Positions 7,593 through 15,592 of a stretch of 30,625 bases of DNA are shown here, one piece after another. The notes beneath the pieces are model-generated. The model made no database searches. It was given only the letters and a program-made list of their open reading frames with translations, and was not told the DNA's origin. Position 1 is the stretch's first letter; each line of letters starts with the position of its first letter. Source of the stretch: a virus. Position numbers and translations under genes: made by a program. The stretch is taken from the IMG/VR virus record IMGVR_UViG_3300027770_000191, positions 1-30,625 of that record; one strand, written 5' to 3'.

Positions 7593-7593
<1 letters not shown>
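7273..7593 (-). CDS. Small baseplate/tail fibre adaptor-like protein, 106 aa
   Basis: A 106-aa beta-rich protein. It opens with VNFLDVIKSNSFGAKTVTIDVDLTN and has alternating hydrophobic strands throughout, ending in a FGGTFNVIQNV strand. The pattern recalls the N-terminal domain of baseplate upper proteins, but I cannot confirm the family. It abuts its neighbours on both sides with one-base overlaps (ATG and stop sharing a base), which implies tight co-translation with the fibre genes. Confidence 0.55.
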
Positions 7594-8039
<446 letters not shown>

Positions 8040-8060
8040 TTAAATAAATTTCTAATTTCT

Positions 8061-8621
8061 TTAATAACTGTCCGTTAGGTCTCCGCTGTCGTTTGCCTTC
8101 CATGTATCTTGAGTTGTTTCTGTTCTATATCCAATAAAATCAAAGCCAAAACCGCTGTTTCTAAATTGCGGGTTAACAATATTCTCATAATGCCACTGAT
8201 ATTCAGGCAAATTTACCTTTAATAACCATCTTAAACAACGCTCAACGTACATTTCTACTTTTAACCTTTGATGATTAACCAACATATCAATATCAGTTTG
8301 ATCTACAGGCGTGCCATTTGCAGGCGTATGTTTGTAGATTCCCCCGTTTGATATTTGATAACCACCGATAATTAAGTATTCAACTGCGCTTTGATGGATT
8401 AAAATTGGTTTTACAAAGTCATTGTACAAAATTAAATAATTGTCCGTTAATTCCTCATCTAAATAGTCTGTTTCTATTTTGTTATATAACGTGTCACCTA
8501 AAATTTCTTTTAGCTTACTATTTTGCGCATCTTCAATACAAAACTTATAACGATCAATATCTATATTGCCGCCTAATGGAGTTGCATTTGTTAAATCTTC
8601 ATATTCAATTAAGTATGCCAT
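8061..8621 (-). CDS. Head-tail connector/adaptor-like protein
   Basis: A 186-aa protein, helical and acidic, starting MAYLIEYEDLTNATPLGGNID and containing a run of helices (about 24-140). It starts 3 bases after the stop of the portal gene. Length, helical character and place next to the portal fit head completion/adaptor proteins of the gp6/gp15 type; I associate this N-terminal pattern with uncharacterised connector proteins in Bacteroidota phages (DUF6712-like), though I could not check that. Confidence 0.6.
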   Translation of the reverse strand: MAYLIEYEDLTNATPLGGNIDIDRYKFCIEDAQNSKLKEILGDTLYNKIETDYLDEELTDNYLILYNDFVKPILIHQSAVEYLIIGGYQISNGGIYKHTPANGTPVDQTDIDMLVNHQRLKVEMYVERCLRWLLKVNLPEYQWHYENIVNPQFRNSGFGFDFIGYRTETTQDTWKANDSGDLTDSY

Positions 8622-8624
8622 AAT

Positions 8625-10469
8625 TTAATTTAAAAAGCCGTTGTTAGGCATGTTGTTAGGTTTGATTGTAGATAATGGCTCGCCACTTGTAGGGATTTCA
8701 GTTTGAATGCCTTGAGCTTTTAAATCACTAATTAACTTTTGAGCATCAGAAACTGTAATATAATTGTTACCTTTTTTCAAATATACTTTTCTTAAAAAAT
8801 AATGATTGCATCGAGCACCGCCTTTATATTTTAATATATCGTAAGTGTCAGTTCCTTCAGGACCAAAACCAGGATTAACAGATTGGCTACTTGCTAAATC
8901 AATATCTTCTTTTCTATATACCCTACCTGCATTTATCATTTTTTGGCAAAATTCTCTTTGCGGTTTTAAACTGCCAGCGTATTCAAATCTTACTTTAAAA
9001 TATTCATTATCTATTGAACTTGGGGCTAAAGGAATGTTTGAAATTACGGTTGCTAAATTTAATGATGTTTCTGATAAATTAATAGAATGTTCGTTGTATT
9101 CTTCTTCATCGATTAATTCCCATTCATCGCTTATAACTTCGCCTAAATTAATTAAAGCATCGGCAATTATTGGATCAGTATGTACAGCATCACTTGATAA
9201 TTGTTGTAAATCAGCGGGTTTGTTAGTAAATAATGTTTCAGCAACTGCAGCAGGTATTTGTAAAAATTGTACAAGAAATACAATAGCTTGTTCTTTTGTT
9301 AAAATGCCAGCTTTTACGCTTGTTAAAATTTCAACTGCTGATGATATTTGCGCTCCATTATATGATTGATCGTTTTTAGCCAAATCAGACATTCTAAGTG
9401 GGATAAAATCTAAATCAATAGTAATTCCACTATCACTAAATAATTCCATTAAACAGTCTAATATAGTTTCCTTCATAGGCGTAATAACATTTATCGATAA
9501 TTCGTTAAATGCGCTTTCCATTTCATTAGCATTGTTACCCATTCCTGTATTATCCTTGATTCCGAATAATATAGGCGATGTAACTTTGTGCGAAATAAGT
9601 AACTTTTGCGTAGCTTCTTTAGTTAAAAACTCATATTGTTGATGCGCATCGCTAACTTCTAAAGCCGTTACATCAATCCCTGTTTCTTTGCCATTGTTCC
9701 AATTTATTAAAGCAACGCCAGCGTTAATTGATCCCTGCCCTTCACGTTTAATAATATCCTTCATTGTACGCTTAACCTCAGGTGATGGTTCCCCTTGATT
9801 CATATTAAATATATGCCCGAAGCTTAAACCATTTTTAATATGGTTAATACAATAGTTTGCTATTTCTTCTTCAAGCTCAGCGTATGGTAAACCCGCCATA
9901 TAAATTGGATCGGTAAAATACATCTTACCAACTTGATAGCTATTAATTATATAAATATAACTGCCATTTTTCTTTTTATCATAAGTGAATGCAGGTATTG
10001 GAACGGGCTTATATTTTCTCGGCTCGTTAAAATCTAATGAATACCAATAAGTATTAATATCCCCTTCTTCATTCATTTTGTTAGGAAGTATTTGATTTTT
10101 AGGAACGTGTTTAATTCGATCCAAAGAACCATTTTTATAAATTACTTCCATTGATGCTTCGCTAAACAAAGCGAAATCCTGACAAATATTTTTTAAATCC
10201 TTTTTAGATAGCTTTTGATTCACCATTGCAAACTGTAATGGCTTTTGACTTTGTTGTGTACTCATTAAACCTTTGCCATAAATGAATTTGGCATAGCTAT
10301 CTATAATGGCACGATTTGTAGGGCTTCCGTTGTAGCGGTCAATTATATAGGTATAGAATGAATTTTTAGCTCCATTCATTACGAAATCATTTGTCATTGA
10401 TTCCTTAACTACAGGGCGCACATAATTTGCGAGCTGTATAATTTCTAAAGATTGTTTATTTTCCTTCAT
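8625..10469 (-). CDS. Portal protein
   Basis: A 614-aa protein taken from the ATG at 10469 (MKENKQSLE); an in-frame ATG at 10493 lies inside the terminator stem and is unlikely. The sequence fits phage portal proteins: an N-terminal alpha/beta region with NRAIIDSYAKFIYGKG (about 50-65), a wing/crown area with aromatic beta strands, the segment SHKVTSPILFGI followed by a long helical stem, and the ..MKETILDCLMELFSD.. region. Portals form the dodecameric ring through which DNA enters the head. The C-terminal 150 residues, with NPGFGPEGTDTYD and RKVYLKK, are unusual and could be an extra head-completion domain. The gene lies downstream of the capsid gene and has its own upstream motif. Confidence 0.8.
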   Translation of the reverse strand: MKENKQSLEIIQLANYVRPVVKESMTNDFVMNGAKNSFYTYIIDRYNGSPTNRAIIDSYAKFIYGKGLMSTQQSQKPLQFAMVNQKLSKKDLKNICQDFALFSEASMEVIYKNGSLDRIKHVPKNQILPNKMNEEGDINTYWYSLDFNEPRKYKPVPIPAFTYDKKKNGSYIYIINSYQVGKMYFTDPIYMAGLPYAELEEEIANYCINHIKNGLSFGHIFNMNQGEPSPEVKRTMKDIIKREGQGSINAGVALINWNNGKETGIDVTALEVSDAHQQYEFLTKEATQKLLISHKVTSPILFGIKDNTGMGNNANEMESAFNELSINVITPMKETILDCLMELFSDSGITIDLDFIPLRMSDLAKNDQSYNGAQISSAVEILTSVKAGILTKEQAIVFLVQFLQIPAAVAETLFTNKPADLQQLSSDAVHTDPIIADALINLGEVISDEWELIDEEEYNEHSINLSETSLNLATVISNIPLAPSSIDNEYFKVRFEYAGSLKPQREFCQKMINAGRVYRKEDIDLASSQSVNPGFGPEGTDTYDILKYKGGARCNHYFLRKVYLKKGNNYITVSDAQKLISDLKAQGIQTEIPTSGEPLSTIKPNNMPNNGFLN

Positions 10470-10506
10470 ATATATTAAACGAAAAAAGCGCAAAATGTAA
10501 CACTTT
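10467..10506 (-). promoter_or_regulatory. Module-start motif copy 3 (upstream of portal)
   Basis: Aligned on the ATG without gaps, this block shares TTACA (10500-10496) and TTCGTTTA (10483-10476) at the same distances as the blocks at 13270-13309 and 21489-21528. TTACA falls in the loop of the terminator at 10482-10514. It may be a phage-specific promoter giving the portal its own transcript. The -10 like part ends only a few bases before the ATG, which would give a nearly leaderless mRNA. Confidence 0.55.
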
Positions 10507-10514
10507 GCGCTTTT
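10482..10514 (-). terminator. Rho-independent terminator upstream of portal
   Basis: AAAAGCGCAAA (10484-10494) pairs perfectly over 11 bp with TTTGCGCTTTT (10504-10514) around a 9-base loop, followed on the - strand by a T run (to 10482). It ends the transcript that contains the 173-aa structural gene and lies immediately before the portal start. Confidence 0.85.
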
Positions 10515-10533
10515 AAAAAAATAATAATCAACC

Positions 10534-11055
10534 TTATGGTTCTACATTATTTGCACTTACTAAAGCATCTAATGCTGTTATTGCACCACTACTTAAGAAT
10601 GGGCTAAATTTAGTGTCAGTAGCTTCCAATGTTAATTTGTAACCACCATCATCTGTAGATTTAGTTGAAGTAGAAGCATCTAATCCTGTATCAATTCCTA
10701 CAGCATATACGTTACCGTTATAATCATGTACGAATGCAACAACTGTAGAATATATTAATGCTAATAATTCAACCTCACTTGCTTTAGTTATTTTTTGTAA
10801 TAACAAGCTTAAAACTTGTTTAACATCAACTGTTCTTTTTTCCATATCAGTTGTAGAAGTTTCAACTAAACTGTTTCCAGTAGCTTTTACTTCATAACGA
10901 TATACATCTTCTAACCAACCTGGCAAAGATGAAATTTCTTGGTCTGTAACTGTAAATCCTGTTGAATCATAAACAGCAAAATCTACAAGTTTAATCCCAA
11001 TCCTATTATCTTTACATGGCAATTTACGCCCTTTTGTAATTATATCACAACTCAT
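10534..11055 (-). CDS. Virion structural protein candidate, 173 aa
   Basis: A 173-aa protein, mixed alpha/beta, with a KLPCKDNRIGIKLVDF opening and a Thr/Ser-rich second half (TSTKSTDDGGYKLTLEATDT). Placed between the major capsid protein and the portal, with terminators on both sides, it is produced as a short unit, which suggests that it is needed in high amounts. A capsid-decoration, head-completion or tail-tube role is possible. I do not recognise the family. Confidence 0.6.
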   Translation of the reverse strand: MSCDIITKGRKLPCKDNRIGIKLVDFAVYDSTGFTVTDQEISSLPGWLEDVYRYEVKATGNSLVETSTTDMEKRTVDVKQVLSLLLQKITKASEVELLALIYSTVVAFVHDYNGNVYAVGIDTGLDASTSTKSTDDGGYKLTLEATDTKFSPFLSSGAITALDALVSANNVEP

Positions 11056-11072
11056 TTTTTATCTGTTTTAAA

Positions 11073-11096
11073 AAACCCCTAAATTAATAGGGGTTT
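11073..11096 (-). terminator. Rho-independent terminator after major capsid gene
   Basis: AAACCCCT (11073-11080) pairs perfectly with AGGGGTTT (11089-11096) around an 8-base loop; on the - strand a T run follows at once. It lies 9 bases after the capsid stop codon and ahead of the 173-aa gene, so it should make a strong 3' end for capsid mRNA and lower the expression of downstream genes. Confidence 0.8.
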
Positions 11097-11105
11097 ATAT
11101 TAATA

Positions 11106-12122
11106 TTAACCTCCGTAAAGAACTCCTTTGTTAGCTTGACCTACATTTGCAGCAAGTGTATAGATTGAACGTACAAATTGAGTATCTCCATCGTTAACCA
11201 ATTTACCTACTTCAAATCTGTTAACATCATCTAACAAGTCAGTGTTCCAAGATACAGCCGCTTTTCTTTGAGCGTATGCCATTAAGTTGTTTGGAGTTGG
11301 AACGAAAAGAATTTCAACACCATTGTAGTAACATTTGCTATCATTAGCAGCGCTTTCAAATAAGAAGTTTATTTGTTGAGCAGCACCTACAGCGTTGTTA
11401 GCTATTCTTGCTAATTGTTTCCAAGCTCTTGGAGCGTAAACAACAACAGGGCTAACAGTATCAGCCAATAATTCAGCAGGGATTGCAGCATAAATAAGCG
11501 CAAATTGTGAAGCGATGTTAGCAGCAGTTACTGTAGTTCCTGCAACTTTAATATAAGATCCTAAAGCAGCTTGATCGTAAAGAACTTTTGCGAAAACACC
11601 ATCAACTTGACCTGCAGTTAAAGCAGCTACAGCAGTTTGAGTTGCAGCAGTCATTGAACCTTGAGCACTACCTGGAGTTAAAGCAGCGATTGCTGTTTTA
11701 GTAGCTGAAGTAATACCACCCCAAAAGATTGATTCAGCATCTTGTGATACGTTTGGTCCTACCATAGCTAAAACAGTTGAAGCAAACTCATCTGATTCAA
11801 TGTTGAAAGCACCAGGTGCCATTGTACGATTGAAACGTGCAGCTCTTAAAGATTCTTGTAAAAATGTTTGTTTGTACTCTAATTTTGTAGGAGTTATAAT
11901 TCTTTCATTGATGCTAATTGATCCACTTGATGAAAGCGCAGCACCTGTATAAAGTTGTGCTGTTACATCAACACCTGCTTCGGTAAAAATAGTACCTGCT
12001 TTGATGTCAGTGTTAAATGTTACATATCCATCCGCAATAGTTTTATTTGCGAATAATACTTCTTCTAAGATAGGTTCTACTGCCTTACCACGAATGTCTA
12101 CTGTTGTTCCAGTTATTGCCAT
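11106..12122 (-). CDS. Major capsid protein
   Basis: A 338-aa protein with the features of a phage major capsid protein: it directly follows the protease-scaffold gene, is rich in Ala, Thr, Val and Asn, and has a conserved-looking P-domain/A-domain C-terminal half (SPVVVYAPRAWKQLARI, CYYNGVEILFVPTPNNLMAY, DVNRFEVGKLVNDGDTQF). A HK97-like fold is likely from the company of a XkdF-type protease. A stretch around 140-180 has a duplicated TKTAIAALTPG / TQTAVAALTAG motif, perhaps a surface loop. The terminator after the gene fits a highly expressed transcript. Codon choice here is slightly less AT-rich than in neighbours, as expected for an abundant protein. Confidence 0.8.
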   Translation of the reverse strand: MAITGTTVDIRGKAVEPILEEVLFANKTIADGYVTFNTDIKAGTIFTEAGVDVTAQLYTGAALSSSGSISINERIITPTKLEYKQTFLQESLRAARFNRTMAPGAFNIESDEFASTVLAMVGPNVSQDAESIFWGGITSATKTAIAALTPGSAQGSMTAATQTAVAALTAGQVDGVFAKVLYDQAALGSYIKVAGTTVTAANIASQFALIYAAIPAELLADTVSPVVVYAPRAWKQLARIANNAVGAAQQINFLFESAANDSKCYYNGVEILFVPTPNNLMAYAQRKAAVSWNTDLLDDVNRFEVGKLVNDGDTQFVRSIYTLAANVGQANKGVLYGG

Positions 12123-12141
12123 TTTTTAAATTTTTTTTTTA

Positions 12142-12720
12142 TTAGTTATTTTTTAATGCTCTATGCTTTTCCAAACTTGTCATTTCATCCCAAGTTTTTT
12201 CTTTTGCAGGTTTTGTTTTAGTAAGTTGCACTGCTTCAACTTCATTACTTAATTTAGTTTCAAACTCATTTCTTAAAGCATTTAGTTTAGTTTCAAATTG
12301 ATTGCCAATTTCTAAAACCATTGCGTTAAAATCTTCTTTTGATAACTGATAAAAGATTTCATTTGTAGTTTTTTCACTTTTAACTACAGGCGCACTCATA
12401 GGAGTTGCGGGATTCATCGGAGCTTCTCCTTCAACATCTGTAGTTTCTTCTTCTACAGTTGAAATTTCAGCAACTAAAGAGTTTGCAATTACAACAGCCA
12501 TTCCACCTTCTAAAGTGTATTCGCCATCAGGAACTGGCAACTCCATACCATCTGGAGCGGTCATAGTCATAGGAGTTCCAACGGCAACAGTATCACCATC
12601 AAAATTAAACTCCATTGATCCATCCGCTAACTTTACGCTACCTAAGTTTACTTTTACATCCTTTGTTAAATTCAAAGATGCAAAGCCACTTTTAATAGCA
12701 TCAACAATTTGTTCAATCAT
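12142..12720 (-). CDS. Possible internal-start scaffold form (192 aa)
   Basis: An in-frame ATG at 12720 (M185 of the protease-scaffold protein, MIEQIVDAIK) stands exactly at the border between the protease part and the scaffold part, preceded by a purine-rich GAGAATAAT. A second product made from this start would be a stand-alone scaffold, as with lambda C and Nu3. This is a suggestion from domain borders only; no direct sign of a separate transcript. Confidence 0.35.
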   Translation of the reverse strand: MIEQIVDAIKSGFASLNLTKDVKVNLGSVKLADGSMEFNFDGDTVAVGTPMTMTAPDGMELPVPDGEYTLEGGMAVVIANSLVAEISTVEEETTDVEGEAPMNPATPMSAPVVKSEKTTNEIFYQLSKEDFNAMVLEIGNQFETKLNALRNEFETKLSNEVEAVQLTKTKPAKEKTWDEMTSLEKHRALKNN

Positions 12721-13272
12721 ATTATTCTCGGTTTTTAAATTTACTTGTTCTAAGTCAAAAAATCCATCAATACTGAATCCTTTAACTTTTCCTGTTTTGA
12801 CAAAATCATTCCAAATTTCATCGTTATCTATTTTCATAGATGCGTACCATGTACCGATTGGCTCATTCATCCCGTACACTACAGATTTATCATTAACTAA
12901 ATCTGTTTTAATCCAACTTTCAACAATCGTAACGCCTTTAATTTTACTATCAACATCATGCTCAATAGTTGAACTTGATTGATAACCCTTCTTAAAAAAG
13001 TTTTCACTAGCTAATTTAATAGTCTGAGCAGGAAATACAATGTTAAATTCCCTTCCGTTTTGATTTCTATAAATAGGTTTCTCAGGAATCAATACAGCAC
13101 CGCAAACAATCCTTTGTTCATTATCAACGCTTTTAAGTTGGAATTGTTCTTCTTTACTCAAAGCAATAAACATTGATTCCATAGCAGGATCGTTTACTAA
13201 ACTAATGCCGTAGACACCTGTTGTTTCACCTTCAATAAAATTAACACGGTATGTTTCCATTTCTGTATCCAT
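12142..13272 (-). CDS. Prohead protease (XkdF-like) fused to scaffold
   Basis: A 376-aa protein in two parts. Residues 1-175 resemble the XkdF-type putative phage serine protease: YGISLVNDPAMES, the segment STIEHD with likely catalytic H105, MKIDNDEIWNDF and KGFSIDGFF with likely catalytic S167. Residues 185-376 form a scaffold-like part: a domain with LPVPDGEYTLEGGMAVVI, a Pro/Thr/Glu-rich linker (about 270-298), then a long coiled coil (about 300-350) with NQFETKLNALRNEF. Such fusions direct procapsid assembly and then self-digest. The start uses the module motif at 13270-13309; an in-frame ATG four codons further on is an alternative. Confidence 0.8.
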   Translation of the reverse strand: MDTEMETYRVNFIEGETTGVYGISLVNDPAMESMFIALSKEEQFQLKSVDNEQRIVCGAVLIPEKPIYRNQNGREFNIVFPAQTIKLASENFFKKGYQSSSTIEHDVDSKIKGVTIVESWIKTDLVNDKSVVYGMNEPIGTWYASMKIDNDEIWNDFVKTGKVKGFSIDGFFDLEQVNLKTENNMIEQIVDAIKSGFASLNLTKDVKVNLGSVKLADGSMEFNFDGDTVAVGTPMTMTAPDGMELPVPDGEYTLEGGMAVVIANSLVAEISTVEEETTDVEGEAPMNPATPMSAPVVKSEKTTNEIFYQLSKEDFNAMVLEIGNQFETKLNALRNEFETKLSNEVEAVQLTKTKPAKEKTWDEMTSLEKHRALKNN

Positions 13273-13309
13273 ATTATATAAACGAATTAATTTAAAAGTG
13301 TAATACTTT
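13270..13309 (-). promoter_or_regulatory. Module-start motif copy 2 (upstream of protease/capsid)
   Basis: Contains TTACA (13303-13299), TTT, then TTCGTTTA (13286-13279) followed by TATAAT and the ATG. It aligns without gaps to the blocks before the portal and tail chaperone genes. It lies right after the tape measure stop, so it can start the capsid module. AAAGT..ACTTT (13295-13309) is also a short dyad. Confidence 0.6.
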
Positions 13310-15461
13310 AGTTAAATGTTGCTGTATCTATTCGGTTACGATCTAATGATTGAGCACTTGAAACATTGCCACTAACAACATACGCTTGTACAGGTTGCTG
13401 TTGTTGACCTGCTATTGTTTGCGCTAATTGATTGTTTGAATTTTGCCCTACAATATTAAAGCTTGGGGGGGCTGCAGCTGAACCGCCACCGCCACCACTT
13501 GCTGAACCGCCACCGCCACCGCCGCCTGTAATAGATTGAGCTTGCCCTATGCCAGCCGCTAATATTGATGCTATTGATGTAGCTGCAGTAATTTTAGTTA
13601 ATACAGCACTTTTAGTTGTAGCTGCAACTGCTAAAGGAAAAGCAGGGTTAGGTATCCCAGGCGGCAAAACAGCAGGGATTGTTGCTAAATTAGCAGCACC
13701 TACAGCTAAAGCTTTAGAAGCATTTACAATAATATCAGCAATCGCTAATCCTTTTTGAACTGCCAAAATACTTAAAGCTACAGCTTTATTTTTACCTGCA
13801 AATTGCATCAATATATCTAAGCCCGTATTTAAAGCATCCATTTTAGCTTGTTTAACTGCCAAATCAAGAGCTATTTCTTTGTCAGCTAATGCTTTTGCTT
13901 CTGCTAACTTTTTTTCATTATCAGTTTTAGTTGCATCCGCTAATCTAACTGCGTGTTCTCCATTTAACTTTTCAATTAATGTTTGCTTTTCTAATTCAGT
14001 TTTTGCTAAATTCTCGATTTCTAAAACTTGCCTATCGTAATTTAACATTTCTTTTTTAACATTTGTATCCGCTAAACGATTTGCTTTTTCATCATCATAT
14101 CTTTTGTTTAAATCTGCTATTGCTTTATTATGGGCATCTTCTAATTCAATTTCTTGTTCATGTAATTCAAGTAAAAATTTTAACCTATCTTCTTTTGATA
14201 ATTTATTATCTTCTAAAACAATATTTCTTTTTTCATCAATAGAAATTTTATCGTTTTTTAATTTTTCTTCAACTAATTTCTGTTCGTTATCAAATCCTTC
14301 TTTAATTAATTTTTCGGTATTGTCATTATTTTCTTTACCTGCTTTTTTATCACCTTCATTAATTTTAATTTGATTCCCCGCTTTAGTATTTTGTAAATTT
14401 TGTAATTCTTCTGTTAATGCTTGAGTTGCTTTATCACCTTCTGCTTTTATACCTTCAGAATCAAATAATTTAGTTGATACAAAAGTTGTTGCTTTATCAA
14501 TTCCAGCATCTAAAACATCAGAAACATTCATAGCTGCTACTTTTTCAAAACCTAATGCTTCTGACACTCTATTGACACCAGCTATAATTACATCAAACGG
14601 CTTTGAAATCATTCTAACTATAAAAGTTCCTAATTGCAAACTTCTTGTAAATATTAACTTAGTATATTTTTCATTTCTTTCAGCTGCTGCTACTTCAGCT
14701 TTTACATCTGATATATTTTGTTTTAAAGCTATTTCTCCTTTTAGTATAGCTTTTTCAATTTGTTCATTTTTTTTCTTTAAAATATAATCTTCTGACTTAC
14801 CTTGCAATCGCAAAATATTATCTTGATTATCTAATGTTTTTAATTTTAGTAATTGTGTTTGATAGTCAGAATTTACTTTTGCGTTTAAGTTTGCTTGAGC
14901 AGCACTAACACCATTTACAGCTTGTTTAATATCATCCCAATAAGCAACAATAGCACCTAAAGCAACAACTAAAACACCAATTCCTGTTGCTAGTATTCCC
15001 GTTCTTATTCCTTTTAAAGCATCGCTAGCAACTGCTCCTAATTGTTTAAAGCTATCTTTTGCCTCACCAAGTGCTTGTATCCCTTGAGATAAAGCCATAG
15101 CACTTTGAACTTTTAATAATGTTTTTTGTATATTTTCGGATTCAACACCAAATAAACCTATAGCCCCTTGAGCAGCGGCAAAACCGCCAGCGACACCAAC
15201 TAAAGAAGATGTTAAAGCTTTAAACTTTGCATCAGGGTTAAATGCCTCGGTTAAGTTTTTTGCATCGCCAATACGGTCTTTTAATTCAGCAGCTTTTTTA
15301 GCAGCTTCAACCGCTTCCCTTGAAGTAGCTCCGAACTTGTCAGCTAAAGTTTGAACATCTTGTTGCGCTTCCCTTAGCTGTCTTTTAAGGGATACAACAT
15401 TATTTTCCGTATCCTTAATATCATCGTTAACTTTTAAGTTAATTATTTTTTCGACTGCCAT
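13308..15461 (-). CDS. Tape measure protein
   Basis: A 717-aa protein with the hallmarks of a tail tape measure: a long N-terminal coiled coil (about 5-75), hydrophobic segments (about 85-105, 155-175 with GILATGIGVLVVALG, and 555-640), a long charged coiled-coil middle (about 380-520, Lys/Glu/Leu-rich), and a Gly/Ser-rich C-terminal linker (about 645-665) before a Gln-rich end. It sets tail length and helps DNA pass the host envelope. It is moderate in length for a siphovirus, so a fairly short tail is expected. The start overlaps the preceding 49-aa gene by 19 bp. Confidence 0.85.
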   Translation of the reverse strand: MAVEKIINLKVNDDIKDTENNVVSLKRQLREAQQDVQTLADKFGATSREAVEAAKKAAELKDRIGDAKNLTEAFNPDAKFKALTSSLVGVAGGFAAAQGAIGLFGVESENIQKTLLKVQSAMALSQGIQALGEAKDSFKQLGAVASDALKGIRTGILATGIGVLVVALGAIVAYWDDIKQAVNGVSAAQANLNAKVNSDYQTQLLKLKTLDNQDNILRLQGKSEDYILKKKNEQIEKAILKGEIALKQNISDVKAEVAAAERNEKYTKLIFTRSLQLGTFIVRMISKPFDVIIAGVNRVSEALGFEKVAAMNVSDVLDAGIDKATTFVSTKLFDSEGIKAEGDKATQALTEELQNLQNTKAGNQIKINEGDKKAGKENNDNTEKLIKEGFDNEQKLVEEKLKNDKISIDEKRNIVLEDNKLSKEDRLKFLLELHEQEIELEDAHNKAIADLNKRYDDEKANRLADTNVKKEMLNYDRQVLEIENLAKTELEKQTLIEKLNGEHAVRLADATKTDNEKKLAEAKALADKEIALDLAVKQAKMDALNTGLDILMQFAGKNKAVALSILAVQKGLAIADIIVNASKALAVGAANLATIPAVLPPGIPNPAFPLAVAATTKSAVLTKITAATSIASILAAGIGQAQSITGGGGGGGSASGGGGGSAAAPPSFNIVGQNSNNQLAQTIAGQQQQPVQAYVVSGNVSSAQSLDRNRIDTATFN

Positions 15462-15592
15462 ATTCTTTTGATTTTATATTTTGCGCTTTTCCAATCTGTA
15501 GCTAATTCATTTTTTCCCTTTGCCAATTCTATAACTTCACTTTTGCCAAGCCATTCTTCTTGTTGTAGTAAATCAATAATTAATCGTATCAT
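15443..15592 (-). CDS. Small tail-module protein, 49 aa
   Basis: The ATG at 15592 overlaps the stop of the 811-aa tail gene as ATGA, and the ORF ends at 15443, 19 bp inside the tape measure gene. The 49-residue product is helical and amphipathic (MIRLIIDLLQQEEWLGKSEV...) with a basic C-terminus rich in Lys and Trp. The tight overlaps at both ends support real translation and coupling to the tape measure. The place just before the tape measure is where tail assembly chaperones often lie, but I do not recognise the family. Confidence 0.65.
   Translation of the reverse strand: MIRLIIDLLQQEEWLGKSEVIELAKGKNELATDWKSAKYKIKRIWQSKK

Noticed and set aside
8845-9369. + strand ORF of 174 codons inside the portal gene
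   Set aside because: Antisense shadow; the portal frame is continuous and family-like.
12515-12982. + strand ORF of 155 codons inside the protease-scaffold gene
   Set aside because: Antisense shadow of a well supported gene, with no promoter or translation signal on that strand.
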